64,000 nt of DNA from Ga0077548 sp035440445 (GCA_035440445.1 DAORMJ010000002.1:124001-188000), one strand, 5' to 3'; positions 17,034 to 25,238 are shown, counted from the first letter of the stretch. Notes: generated by a model not told the origin, from the letters alone. A program made the numbers and translations.

Positions 17034-17456
17034 ATGACCGTTCCCATGATCCTGCTGCCGGTCTTTGTGCTGGTGGCGCAGATTTTCGTGCTCTCGCTCT
17101 GGATGGGCTTTGAGCGCAACCGCGCGATTTCATCGCGGGAAGTGCATATCCGGGATATCGCCCTGACCAAGGAAGGCTGGCCCTCTCGCGCGAAGCAGAT
17201 CTCGAACGCCTATCACAACCAATATGAGCTGCCGGTTCTGTTCTTCGTGCTCGTTGCCTTTGCGCTCATCACCCGCAAAGCCGACCTGATCTTCGTCGTG
17301 CTGTCCTGGGTCTTCGTGGTGCTGCGCATCCTGCACATGCTGATCCACACGACATCCAACCGCGTGCCGGAGCGCTTCTTCGCTTATGTCGGCGGGCTTC
17401 TGGTGCTGATCGTGATGTGGGCCTATTTCGCCTTCCAGATCCTGACCGGTCTGTGA
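17034..17456 (+). CDS. MAPEG family membrane protein (second of a tandem pair)
   Basis: Also 140 residues, with the same four-helix plan as its upstream neighbour. The motifs QISNAYHNQYELPVLFF and RILHMLIHTTSN align with the equivalent segments of the first copy. The gap of 13 bp indicates co-transcription. The paralogs have diverged substantially, so the duplication is not recent. Function is unproven; the trimeric assembly of the family allows a mixed complex. Confidence 0.88.
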   Translation: MTVPMILLPVFVLVAQIFVLSLWMGFERNRAISSREVHIRDIALTKEGWPSRAKQISNAYHNQYELPVLFFVLVAFALITRKADLIFVVLSWVFVVLRILHMLIHTTSNRVPERFFAYVGGLLVLIVMWAYFAFQILTGL

Positions 17457-17459
17457 TTG

Positions 17460-18101
17460 ATGCCGGAGTTCAGCCTCTGGAGAGACCATCCGTTTCATAT
17501 CCTGTTCGTGATGGCGACGGAGGACGAATACGGCTCCGCACTCCAGCGGCGCATACAGCCGCTCATCAGCGGGGTCGGCCCGGTTGAGGCGGCGAGCGCC
17601 ACGAGTGAGGCGCTGGCGCGGCTCGAGGCCGAGCACGATCTGCCGCAACTCGTATTCTCGCTCGGCTCGGCGGGTTCGCGAACGCTCGAACATGCGAAGG
17701 TCTATCAGCTTTCGAGCATCAGCTATCGCGATATGGACTGCACGCCGCTCGGGTTCTATCGCGGCGTCGTGCCGTTTCTCGACGAACCGGCCGTGATTGA
17801 AGTTCCGTGGCAGATTCCCGGCATCCCCTCCGCCTCCATCGCGACCGGCGCAAGCATCGTTTCCGGCGCGATGTATGACGGCGTGGATGCCGACATGGTC
17901 GATATGGAGAGCTATGCCGTTTATCGCGCGGCGAAGCGCTTCGGCATCCCGATGATTGGGCTGCGTGGCATCACCGACGGCAAAAGCGAGCTCAAGCAAT
18001 TCGAGGACTGGGCCTCCTATCTCGGGATCGTCGACCGGCGGCTCGCCATCGAACTCGATCGCTTCTTTGTGGCTGTTAAAAACGGCACATTCTCTCTATA
18101 A
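17460..18101 (+). CDS. 5'-methylthioadenosine/S-adenosylhomocysteine nucleosidase
   Basis: The 213-residue protein belongs to the PNP/MTA nucleosidase family, which releases adenine from MTA or SAH for methionine salvage and methyl-cycle detoxification. Visible motifs are LISGVGPVEAASAT (about 35-48), VFSLGSAGS (about 64-72), MVDMESYAVYRAAKRFGIP with the ribose-binding Met-Glu, and LRGITDGK with the catalytic Asp. ATG at 17460 is used; a TTG three bases earlier is adjacent to the MAPEG stop. The symbol mtnN would fit but is not assigned because paralogs share the fold. Confidence 0.85.
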   Translation: MPEFSLWRDHPFHILFVMATEDEYGSALQRRIQPLISGVGPVEAASATSEALARLEAEHDLPQLVFSLGSAGSRTLEHAKVYQLSSISYRDMDCTPLGFYRGVVPFLDEPAVIEVPWQIPGIPSASIATGASIVSGAMYDGVDADMVDMESYAVYRAAKRFGIPMIGLRGITDGKSELKQFEDWASYLGIVDRRLAIELDRFFVAVKNGTFSL

Positions 18102-18112
18102 GCCCGGCCATC

Positions 18113-19411
18113 ATGACACCCGCCGCACGGCTTGCAGCCGCCATTGAAGTATTCACCGAAATCGAAACCAAGAAGCGCCCGGCCGCCGACGTGCTGCGCG
18201 ACTGGGGCCGCGCGCATCGTTTTGCCGGCTCCGGCGACCGCAGTGCCATTGGCGCCTTGATGTTCGACGCGCTGCGCCGCCGCGCCTCGAGCGCCTTCCT
18301 GATGGGCGCGGAAACGCCGCGCGCGATTCTGCTCGGCATGCTCCGGCTCGGCCGCCGCATGGGCGTGGAGGACATCGCGAAGCTCGCGGATGGCTCGCGT
18401 TTCGCGCCGGAAGCGCTGACGGAAGACGAGCGCAAGCGGTTGGAGCTTGGCTCTCTTGGCAAGGCCCCGCCGCATATCGCGGGCGACTATCCCGAATGGC
18501 TGGACGCGTATCTCGCGACCGTCTTCGGCGACGAGCGGTGGGAAGAGGGGATGGCGCTTGCGGGCCGCGCGCCGCTCGATCTCCGCGTCAACACGTTGAA
18601 AACGAGCCGCGACGAACTTGCGAAAGAACTGTCGCATTTGAACGCGTCCCCGTCGCGCTGGTCGCCGTCCGGTTTGCGCATCGAACTGAACGATGACGGC
18701 CGCCAGCCGCCGGTGACGTCCGAGCCGTCTTTTCTCAAGGGCGACTTCGAGGTGCAGGACGAAGGCTCGCAGCTTGCCGCGCTCTTTGCCGGTGCCGCGT
18801 CCAGCGAGCAGGTGCTCGATCTCTGCGCGGGCGCGGGCGGCAAGACGCTGGCACTCGCCGCTGCGATGGAGAACAAGGGGCAGCTGTTTGCCTATGACAG
18901 CGATCTCCGCCGCCTTGCGCCGATCCACGAGCGGCTGAGCCGCGCGGGTGTGCGCAACGTGCAGGTGCGCTCGCCGAAAGGAAAGCAGGACGTGCTTTCC
19001 GATCTCGAAGGAAACATGGATCTGGTGCTGCTCGATGCGCCATGCACCGGCAGCGGCGTGTGGCGCAGGCATCCGGATGCGAAGTGGCGCGCGCGCCCCG
19101 GCGCGCTCGAAATCCGCGTCAAGGAGCAGTCCTTCTTGCTCGATCAGGCGGCGCGTTTCGTCAAACCCGGCGGGCGGCTCGTTTACATCACCTGTTCGGT
19201 GATCGATGCCGAGAACGGCGCGCAGATCCGCGCCTTCCGCGAACGCGATCCTTCTTTCGAGATTGTTTCGTCGAACGAAGTGGTCAAGGCACTCGGCGAG
19301 AACGCGGCGGTCTTCGCCCGCGCTGCGAAGTTTACTGACGAAGGCCTGCAGATGACGCCGCGCCTCACGGGCACGGATGGGTTCTTCGTGGCGGTGTTGA
19401 AGCGAAGCTAA
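18113..19411 (+). CDS. RsmB/NOP family class I SAM-dependent RNA methyltransferase
   Basis: The 432-residue protein has an N-terminal NusB-like helical region (first about 130 residues) and a C-terminal m5C methyltransferase domain. SAM-binding LCAGAGGKTLALAAAM, the motif DAPCTGSGVWRRHPDAKW with one catalytic cysteine, and LVYITCSVIDAENG with the second cysteine are all present. The substrate is probably 16S rRNA C967 (RsmB) or a related site, but alphaproteobacteria carry several paralogs, so the position is not certain. Confidence 0.93.
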   Translation: MTPAARLAAAIEVFTEIETKKRPAADVLRDWGRAHRFAGSGDRSAIGALMFDALRRRASSAFLMGAETPRAILLGMLRLGRRMGVEDIAKLADGSRFAPEALTEDERKRLELGSLGKAPPHIAGDYPEWLDAYLATVFGDERWEEGMALAGRAPLDLRVNTLKTSRDELAKELSHLNASPSRWSPSGLRIELNDDGRQPPVTSEPSFLKGDFEVQDEGSQLAALFAGAASSEQVLDLCAGAGGKTLALAAAMENKGQLFAYDSDLRRLAPIHERLSRAGVRNVQVRSPKGKQDVLSDLEGNMDLVLLDAPCTGSGVWRRHPDAKWRARPGALEIRVKEQSFLLDQAARFVKPGGRLVYITCSVIDAENGAQIRAFRERDPSFEIVSSNEVVKALGENAAVFARAAKFTDEGLQMTPRLTGTDGFFVAVLKRS

Positions 19412-19430
19412 TTCTAGTTGCTGTCATTCG

Positions 19431-19536
19431 GGACGGCCCGAAGGGCCGATCCGGAATCCAGGGCGACCGACTAATGCTTTTGTTTGTCGCTCTGGATTCC
19501 GGGTTCGCTCGTTTCACTCGCGCCCCGGAATGACAG
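19431..19536. repeat. Intergenic palindromic repeat (type 1)
   Basis: The element opens with CTGTCATTCGGG and closes with CCCCGGAATGACAG, with an inner pair GGAATCCAGGGCG / CTCTGGATTCC. It lies between two convergent genes. A relative sits at 54066-54178 with the same outer arms (GTCATTCCGG ... CCGGAATGAC) and inner GGAATCCAGTAA / TTACTGGATTCC. Confidence 0.8.
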
Positions 19537-19564
19537 GCAGCGGGAGCCATAACCACAATCGCTT

Positions 19565-19667
19565 CTCCTCATGGTGAGGAGCATCGCGCAGAGATGCGTC
19601 TCGAACCATGAGGCCGCTGCCCATCCATCGAGACGCGATGCTTTGCATCGCTCCTCACCATGAGGAG
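19565..19667. repeat. Intergenic palindromic repeat (type 2, two units)
   Basis: Two inverted units of about 45 bp: CTCCTCATGGTGAGGAGC...GCGTCTCGAACCATGAGG and its inverse ending CTCCTCACCATGAGGAG. The core GAGACGCGATGCTTTGCATCGCTCCTCA resembles units at 40741-40827 and 41657-41778. The repeat abuts the stop of the Aat-like gene. Confidence 0.85.
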
Positions 19668-20567
19668 TTAGGCAGACACCTTCATCTCTTCCGGCTTCCA
19701 CTCCGCGATCGACTTCAGGTCGGTTTCGCATTCCCAGCGGCCGGGGCGGCATATGGCCATGGTGCCGCGGTCGAGAATTGACTGCAGCTCCGCGCGCGGG
19801 ACCATCCGAAAGTTCATGCCGTCGATGGTCGGCGTCGGGTCTTTGCCGTCGTTGAGCAGGAAGCCCCATTTGGCGAGATGCCAGTTGAAGAGCGTGAAGC
19901 CCATCTTCGACGTGTTGCTCTCGCGCGAGAACTGCGACTCGGTGTGGAAGACGCCATTGACCGCGACGCCATAGCCGCCGCCGGCAAGCTGGCCGTCTTT
20001 ATTCCAGACCTCGAACGAATGCGCGTGCCCCGCGTCGTAGAGGTTCGCGAAGGCATGCATGATTTTCGGCCGCAGCCAGGTCAGGTGCCAGCGGCCCGGA
20101 CGGCGCTCTGCGCAGGCTTTCATGACGCCTTCGAAATCAGAATCGAAAGTGACGCGGTATTCGTTCTGCCGCATCTGGCGGCGCAGGCGCTTGGCGATGT
20201 GCAATTCGTTGAAGAACAGCACGCAGCGCTCTTCGCTCGAAATCCACTTGATGGGACCGACATGGCCCCACGGATAGAGCGTGCGGCGATAGGCCGAGAG
20301 CAGGGTCTCGGGCGAAAGGTCTTTGGCGATACCGGCAACGCCGCCGGGACCGGCGGTGAGCGGGTCGGGCAGGGTTTCGCCATCGCGGAAAAGATCGCGG
20401 AGCCAGACCTTGGCGACGCCGGGCAGCGCGCCGATGCGCTTCGGCTTCAGCGCCCAGACGAGGCCGAGCGCGACGCGCTCCGCGACATCGCGCGGGGTTT
20501 CGTGGAACAGCTCCGCGCGGCGGGCGGCGGCATCGGGAATGACGGGTACGATGGAGGGCGAATTCAT
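19668..20567 (-). CDS. Leucyl/phenylalanyl-tRNA-protein transferase family protein, divergent
   Basis: The L/F-transferase fold is recognisable: LSAYRRTLYPWGHVGPIKWI (about 96-115), EERCVLFFNELHIAKRLRR (about 117-135), FEGVMKACAERR, and the core AHSFEVWNKDGQLAGGGYGVAVNGVFHTESQFSR. True Aat proteins add Leu or Phe to N-terminal Arg or Lys for ClpS/ClpAP degradation. This protein is longer (299 residues) at both ends, and its C-terminal third (NWHLAKWGFLLNDGK...) departs from the usual GxxLLDTQ pattern. It may be a paralog with altered specificity rather than the canonical enzyme. Confidence 0.75.
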   Translation of the reverse strand: MNSPSIVPVIPDAAARRAELFHETPRDVAERVALGLVWALKPKRIGALPGVAKVWLRDLFRDGETLPDPLTAGPGGVAGIAKDLSPETLLSAYRRTLYPWGHVGPIKWISSEERCVLFFNELHIAKRLRRQMRQNEYRVTFDSDFEGVMKACAERRPGRWHLTWLRPKIMHAFANLYDAGHAHSFEVWNKDGQLAGGGYGVAVNGVFHTESQFSRESNTSKMGFTLFNWHLAKWGFLLNDGKDPTPTIDGMNFRMVPRAELQSILDRGTMAICRPGRWECETDLKSIAEWKPEEMKVSA

Positions 20568-20708
20568 GCCGCTTTCATAGCCTGCCGCGCCCTAACACCG
20601 GGTTAGGGCAGGAGCGGCAGGCGGCCCGCCGCCTTAAGCTGTTGGAAAGCATACCGGCTCCGCGCCGCCTCGCTTGCGGGCCGCACGGGCTTCCCTTACT
20701 CCCTTGCC

Positions 20709-22307
20709 ATGAGCAGCCCTGCCAATGCGGCCACGCCGCCTTCCGCCAATTCCGCCTCCGAACACGACAAGATCCTGATCGTCGATTTCGGCTCGCAGGT
20801 GACGCAGCTGATCGCGCGCCGCGTGCGCGAGATGGGCGTCTATTCCGAGATCGTGCCGTTCCAGTCGGCGGAGGCCGCATTCCGTTCCATGAACCCGAAG
20901 GCGGTGATCCTGTCGGGCGGCCCGGCTTCGGTGCTGGAGGCGAACGCGCCATGCGCGCCGCAGGCGATTTTCGAGGCCGGTTTGCCGGTGCTCGGCATCT
21001 GCTACGGCGAGCAGACCATGGCGCAGCAGCTTGGCGGCAAGGTCGAGGGTGGGCATCACCGCGAATTCGGCCGCGCCGAGGTCGAGATCACCGAAGATGC
21101 GCCGCTCTTTGCCGGCGTTTGGCAGAAGGGCGGCAAGTATCCGGTCTGGATGAGCCATGGCGACCGCGTGACGGTCTTGCCGAAAGGCTTCCGCGTGCTG
21201 GGGCAGGCGCCGAATTCGCCGATCGCGATCATCGGCGACGAAACGCGCCGCTTCTACGCGATGCAGTTTCACCCCGAAGTCTATCACACGCCCGATGGCG
21301 CGAAGATTTTACAGAACTTCGTGTTGAAGGTCGCGGGCGCGAAGGCTGACTGGTCGATGCGGGCGTTCCGCGAGGAAGCGATTGAACGTATTCGCGCGCA
21401 GGTCGGCAAAGGCCGCGTGATCTGCGGGCTCTCCGGCGGCGTGGATTCTTCCGTTGCCGCTTTGCTCATTCACGAAGCGATCGGCGATCAGCTGACCTGC
21501 GTTTTCGTCGATCACGGTCTTCTTCGCCTGAACGAAGCGAAGACGGTCGTCGATCTCTTCCGCAACCACTACAACATTCCGCTTGTGCATGCCGACGCGA
21601 GCGAGACGTTCCTTGGCGAACTGAAAGACGTCACCGACCCGGAGCAGAAGCGCAAGATCATCGGCAAGTTGTTCATCGACGTGTTCGAGGCCGAAGCGAA
21701 GAAAATCGGCGGGGCCGAGTTTCTCGCGCAGGGCACGCTCTATCCCGACGTGATCGAGAGTGTGAGCTTCACCGGCGGGCCATCGGTGACGATCAAGTCG
21801 CACCACAATGTCGGCGGCTTGCCCGCGCGCATGAACATGAAGCTGGTCGAGCCCTTGCGCGAACTTTTCAAAGACGAAGTGAGGAAGCTCGGGCGCGAAC
21901 TGGGGCTCCCGGATGTGTTCGTCGGCCGCCATCCGTTTCCGGGGCCGGGACTTGCAATCCGCTGCCCGGGTGCAGTGACGAAGGAAGCGCTCGACATTCT
22001 GCGTCTTGCCGACGCGATTTATCTCGACGAAATCCGCAAGGCTGGTTTGTACGACGAGATATGGCAGGCGTTTGCGGTGATTTTACCGGTGAAGACGGTC
22101 GGCGTCATGGGCGACGGCCGCACTTACGATCACGTGCTGGGCTTGCGCGCGGTGACGAGCGTCGATGGCATGACCGCGGATTTCTATCCCTTCGACATGA
22201 AGTTCTTGGGCCAGGTCGCGACCCGCATCATCAACGAGGTGAAGGGCGTCAACCGCGTGGTCTATGACGTAACGAGCAAGCCGCCGGGAACGATTGAGTG
22301 GGAGTGA
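20709..22307 (+). CDS. guaA: GMP synthase (glutamine-hydrolysing)
   Basis: GuaA aminates XMP to GMP using glutamine and ATP. The 532-residue protein has an N-terminal class I amidotransferase domain with the nucleophile in GICYGEQTMAQQLGG and the His-Glu pair in MQFHPEV, the ATP pyrophosphatase loop CGLSGGVDSSVAA, and the C-terminal dimerisation domain ending in DVTSKPPGTIEWE. The last 13 codons and stop recur at 23131-23172, so this 3' end appears to be an integration site. Confidence 0.98.
   Translation: MSSPANAATPPSANSASEHDKILIVDFGSQVTQLIARRVREMGVYSEIVPFQSAEAAFRSMNPKAVILSGGPASVLEANAPCAPQAIFEAGLPVLGICYGEQTMAQQLGGKVEGGHHREFGRAEVEITEDAPLFAGVWQKGGKYPVWMSHGDRVTVLPKGFRVLGQAPNSPIAIIGDETRRFYAMQFHPEVYHTPDGAKILQNFVLKVAGAKADWSMRAFREEAIERIRAQVGKGRVICGLSGGVDSSVAALLIHEAIGDQLTCVFVDHGLLRLNEAKTVVDLFRNHYNIPLVHADASETFLGELKDVTDPEQKRKIIGKLFIDVFEAEAKKIGGAEFLAQGTLYPDVIESVSFTGGPSVTIKSHHNVGGLPARMNMKLVEPLRELFKDEVRKLGRELGLPDVFVGRHPFPGPGLAIRCPGAVTKEALDILRLADAIYLDEIRKAGLYDEIWQAFAVILPVKTVGVMGDGRTYDHVLGLRAVTSVDGMTADFYPFDMKFLGQVATRIINEVKGVNRVVYDVTSKPPGTIEWE
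22266..22307 (+). repeat. guaA 3' end, left copy of a 42-bp direct repeat (putative attachment site)
   Basis: These 42 bases encode the last 13 residues of GuaA plus the stop. The same peptide and stop are encoded at 23131-23172 with 37 of 42 bases identical. The five differences fall in three codons (GTA/GTG, AGC/TCG, GGA/GGC) and are all synonymous. The last stretch (GTGGGAGTGA end) is identical, consistent with attL/attR of a site-specific element. Confidence 0.75.
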
Positions 22308-22310
22308 GAA

Positions 22311-23018
22311 TTGCAGCTATTTAAAGATCGCATTCTAAATGACCTGCTTCCGGAATTCTGCAACGATCCCAGTCGAGCTCTAGGGACAGCGGGGTTCAAA
22401 GCAGATTGGCATAAGGTCAACGAAGTTGATGCCGATGATTTTCTTCGAAGTATTGACGCGGGTTTGGTAAAGTCAGTGGGTCGTGGGCTTTATAGAGCGC
22501 AGCGAAGCTATGCCTCAGAGCAGTTTTTCTGGACTGGCAGTGTCAACAAAACACCTAGGACGGTGACAATATGGGTAGAGCCGATAATCACGGTTGCAAC
22601 AATAGGGAGACTTCATTTCGAACTGGGATGGCCGGCGGAGCTGTTGGGTACGCAATCATCAGATTGGGCGTTTGACGCAGCTACTTACTTGTCGGCTGCT
22701 TCGGAGATTGAGTTTATCGCTTGCGAAGTTAAAAAGAGTCGAGCCGAGGTTTTGCGGCTTATCGAGTTGATGAAGCAATTCGGAAAGCAGCTGCCTATTG
22801 ATCTGAAAGACGTTAAGGCGCAGGAGTTGAATGCTTATAAAAAACTTCAGGCGCTTCGATCTAGGCGGCCTCCTTATTTCTGGTTAGTAGGCCCGGAACG
22901 TTTAGATTATGCATTTAAGGTTCAGTATTGCGAGCAAGATAATTTAGTGAGTTTTCACGAAATCCCTACCTACGAGCTTTCCTATTCCAAAACTAGATTG
23001 TCTTCTTATTCTGCCTGA
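22311..23018 (+). CDS. Orphan islet protein, putative PD-(D/E)XK nuclease-like
   Basis: The 235-residue gene uses a TTG start six bases after GGAG that overlaps the guaA stop; translation would be coupled to guaA. No family is recognised. A possible restriction-fold core is visible: helix RLHFELGWPAE (about 100-110, with E104), then SDWAFDAATYL (D122), then a hydrophobic strand FIACEVKKS (E139 and K141, an ExK). Spacing D-x16-ExK fits PD-(D/E)XK nucleases, but this is inference from motifs. The gene is much lower in G+C than its neighbours and lies between two guaA-tail copies, so it was probably acquired. An anti-phage or restriction role is plausible but unproven. Confidence 0.65.
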   Translation: MQLFKDRILNDLLPEFCNDPSRALGTAGFKADWHKVNEVDADDFLRSIDAGLVKSVGRGLYRAQRSYASEQFFWTGSVNKTPRTVTIWVEPIITVATIGRLHFELGWPAELLGTQSSDWAFDAATYLSAASEIEFIACEVKKSRAEVLRLIELMKQFGKQLPIDLKDVKAQELNAYKKLQALRSRRPPYFWLVGPERLDYAFKVQYCEQDNLVSFHEIPTYELSYSKTRLSSYSA

Positions 23019-23130
23019 CTGCTCGGTCGGCCGCGCCTAATTCTTAATCACGATATGAGCGTTGGCTTGCCCCGCGCCTTGCAAGTGTTTCCAGCAGGGG
23101 ACGTCGTTAGTCTGCGCCCAGTCAATGCCG

Positions 23131-23172
23131 GACGTGACGTCGAAGCCGCCGGGCACGATTGAGTGGGAGTGA
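23131..23172 (+). repeat. Right copy of the guaA 3' end (putative attachment site remnant)
   Basis: The segment encodes DVTSKPPGTIEWE plus a stop in one frame, as guaA does, but similarity stops abruptly at GAC (23131), with unrelated DNA upstream. It is therefore a detached gene tail. Only 92 bp of non-coding islet DNA separate it from the end of the orphan gene, and no integrase gene is present. Confidence 0.75.
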
Positions 23173-23196
23173 AGTTCTCTCCGGCCTGTTCCGAGC

Positions 23197-23727
23197 CTAG
23201 GTCGGCCTATACCTCAGCCGCACCACATCCTCTCCGATCCGGTCGCTGCTGAAGAGCCGCAGCGGCGGGCGAGGGCCGGCGAAGTAGGGATTGCCGCTGC
23301 CGAGCACCGCCGGGTGCAGATAGATCCGGTATTCATCGATCAGGCCAAGTCTGGTGAGCGCATGCGCCAGCACCGGGCCCGCCACTTCGATCTCGCCCTC
23401 ATGTCCGGCCTTGAGCGCGCGGACCGATGCTTCGAGATCATCGCCAAGCAGCGTCGCGTTGGGGCCAAGCGTTTGCGACGTGCGCGAGGCCACCCATTTC
23501 GGCTGTCTGCGCCACGCAACGGCGAAGGCCTGCTCGTCGGCATTCCATCCCGGCTGATCTTCATCCCAGTAACGCATGAGCTCGTAGATCTTGCGGCCAT
23601 AGAGGCTGCCCGCCTGCGCTTGGGCTTCCTCGACGAAGTGGCGAAAGAGTATGGGGTCGGGCGCGAACCTGTCGTGATCGACATAGCCGTCGAGCGACAC
23701 GTTCATTCCGAATACGAGCTTCGCCAT
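23197..23727 (-). CDS. Dihydrofolate reductase family protein (RibD C-terminal-like)
   Basis: The 176-residue protein opens MAKLVFGMNVSLDGYVDHD, typical of the RibD C-terminal/DHFR-like family, and contains KWVASRTSQTL and GEIEVAGPVLAHALTRLGLIDEYRIYLHPAVLGSG, the conserved nucleotide-binding and C-terminal strands. Stand-alone members are NADPH-dependent reductases of unknown substrate. Start 23727 has GAAGGAGACAGCC before it; the longer frame from 23838 lacks similarity to the family. Confidence 0.88.
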   Translation of the reverse strand: MAKLVFGMNVSLDGYVDHDRFAPDPILFRHFVEEAQAQAGSLYGRKIYELMRYWDEDQPGWNADEQAFAVAWRRQPKWVASRTSQTLGPNATLLGDDLEASVRALKAGHEGEIEVAGPVLAHALTRLGLIDEYRIYLHPAVLGSGNPYFAGPRPPLRLFSSDRIGEDVVRLRYRPT

Positions 23728-23879
23728 GGCTGTCTCCTTCCGCTCGCCCTGAATGCCGTATTGTTCGCCGCTTTCGCAGCCCTCCGCAAGGAGAGCGCCG
23801 CGTGGACATGCCGCGCTTGTCGCGCGCGGACAAAGCACGCATCATGCCGGACAGCGTGATGCATGGAGAGAGCGAAGCG

Positions 23880-24203
23880 ATGCGTGCCGAGCCGAAGCTG
23901 ACCGGAAGACTTGTCGCCGCGGCGCGGGCGCTCGCGGGCATCAGCCGCGAGGATTTCGCCAAAGCCGCGCGCGTTTCCCCGGACACGATCGCCGCAATCG
24001 AAGCCAACGGCAGCGCCTGGCTTCATACGGATGACGACGCCCGGGCTGCGCATCGCGCGCTCGAACACTTCGGCATCGTGATCGTCGAAGAAGGCGGCGG
24101 CATGGGCGCAGGCGTGCGCCTGAAGTTCACGCGGCAGGACGTGAAGCAGCTTGCGCGGCTCGAAGGCGAGGGCGGCCCGGCGCGAGCAGACGACGCGCCT
24201 TGA
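23880..24203 (+). CDS. XRE-type helix-turn-helix regulator, small
   Basis: The 107-residue protein has a helix-turn-helix region LTGRLVAAARALAGISREDFAKAARVSPDTIAAIEANG (about 7-41), the XRE pattern, and then a short effector-like tail (LEHFGIVIVEEGGGMGAGVRLKF) common in small rhizobial regulators. The start is uncertain: 23880 has GGAGAG upstream, but 23802, 23844 and 23859 are in frame. It is divergent from the DHFR-like gene and may regulate it. Confidence 0.7.
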   Translation: MRAEPKLTGRLVAAARALAGISREDFAKAARVSPDTIAAIEANGSAWLHTDDDARAAHRALEHFGIVIVEEGGGMGAGVRLKFTRQDVKQLARLEGEGGPARADDAP

Positions 24204-24212
24204 CGGCCTCGA

Positions 24213-24737
24213 CTACCGGCCGGTGAAAGACATGCCGCCATCCCATCTCGACTGCCAGTGTGCGAGATATTGCTTTGCGATCTCCGGCATGCCGCGAATG
24301 ACGACCACATTCTCGGAGTTCGCGGTCTCCGCAGATGGAGCGAAGTTGAACGAGCCGGTCAAGACCGTCTCGCCGTCAACGATGACGACCTTGTCGTGGT
24401 GAACATGAAAACGGTCGTTGGTTCGTAGCTCCACGCCGCCATGCGTGACGAACCGCATGGCTTTCTGGCTCGACGCGACGCGATTGCGCTTTTTGTCGAC
24501 GACAACGCGTACGCTGACGCCGCGCTTTCTGGCATCCACCAGCGCTTGCATGATGTCCTGTGCATGAAACGAATAGGCCAGGATCTGGATGCTGTGCTTT
24601 GCCTCGCCGATCGTTTTCAGCACCAGTTGATGTGCCGAACCCTCCGGTGAGAAGCCGGTTTGCACGCTCGGCTCGGCATGCGACGGCGCCGCGAAGAAGA
24701 GAAAGATTGCGAGAAAACCGAGTCGAACGGCGTTCAT
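24213..24737 (-). CDS. Secreted phospholipase D-like nuclease (Nuc family)
   Basis: A Sec signal (MNAVRLGFLAIFLFFAAPSHAEP) leads to a single PLD half-domain. The HKD motif is HVHHDKVVIVDGETVLTGSFNF (H, K and D at the expected spacing), and the segment before it (AKHSIQILAYSFHAQDIMQALVDARKRGVSVRVVVDK) matches the Nuc/bacterial PLD core. Single-HKD members dimerise and degrade nucleic acids or phosphodiesters; export suggests a periplasmic role. Length (174) fits the Nuc group. Confidence 0.88.
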   Translation of the reverse strand: MNAVRLGFLAIFLFFAAPSHAEPSVQTGFSPEGSAHQLVLKTIGEAKHSIQILAYSFHAQDIMQALVDARKRGVSVRVVVDKKRNRVASSQKAMRFVTHGGVELRTNDRFHVHHDKVVIVDGETVLTGSFNFAPSAETANSENVVVIRGMPEIAKQYLAHWQSRWDGGMSFTGR

Positions 24738-24764
24738 GAAAAACCTCTGATCATCCGCCCCGCT

Positions 24765-25160
24765 TCATTTTTTGTATTGCGCGTCGCTGACCTGCTCCAT
24801 CCACGCGACCGCGTTGCCGTCCAGCGCTTCCTGAATCGCGATGTGCGACATCGCTTTGGTGGCACTCGCGCCATGCCAGTGCTTCTCGCCGGGCGCGAAC
24901 CACACGACGTCGCCGGGACGGATCTCCTCGACCGTACCGCCTTCGGTCTGCGCCCAGCCAAGGCCGGACGTCACGATCAGCGTTTGCCCGAGCGGATGCG
25001 TATGCCATGCGGTGCGCGCGCCGGGTTCGAAGGTGACGTGTGCCGCGCGCACGCGCGCGGGATCGGCGGCTTCGATCAGTGGATCGAGCCGCACGCTGCC
25101 GGTGAAATAATCCGTGGGGCCCTTGCCGGAAGGCCGCGCGCCGTTTCGCTTGATGTCCAT
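24765..25160 (-). CDS. Cupin domain protein
   Basis: The 131-residue protein has one cupin barrel: RTAWHTHPLGQTLIVTSGLG with the first metal ligands (His-x-His) and RPGDVVWFAPGEKHWHGA with the later His. The N-terminal segment (DYFTGSVRLDPL) recalls the (R)-mandelonitrile lyase-like/carboxymuconolactone group of cupins. The reaction is not predictable. The ATG at 25160 is used; the frame from 25184 adds eight residues. Confidence 0.85.
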   Translation of the reverse strand: MDIKRNGARPSGKGPTDYFTGSVRLDPLIEAADPARVRAAHVTFEPGARTAWHTHPLGQTLIVTSGLGWAQTEGGTVEEIRPGDVVWFAPGEKHWHGASATKAMSHIAIQEALDGNAVAWMEQVSDAQYKK

Positions 25161-25238
25161 TTCGTTTCCTTGGTTTGCGCGCAAGTATAGGCGCGATCGC
25201 AGCAGGAGAGCTATGGCGCTTCTTGCGGTGTCGCCGCG

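Noticed and set aside
23038..23178. Minus-strand reading frame across the right guaA-tail copy (…DVTSGIDWAQTNDVPCW…IVIKN)
   Set aside because: It is short, lacks a start and family, and overlaps the tail copy. It may be a relic of the mobile element but cannot be supported.
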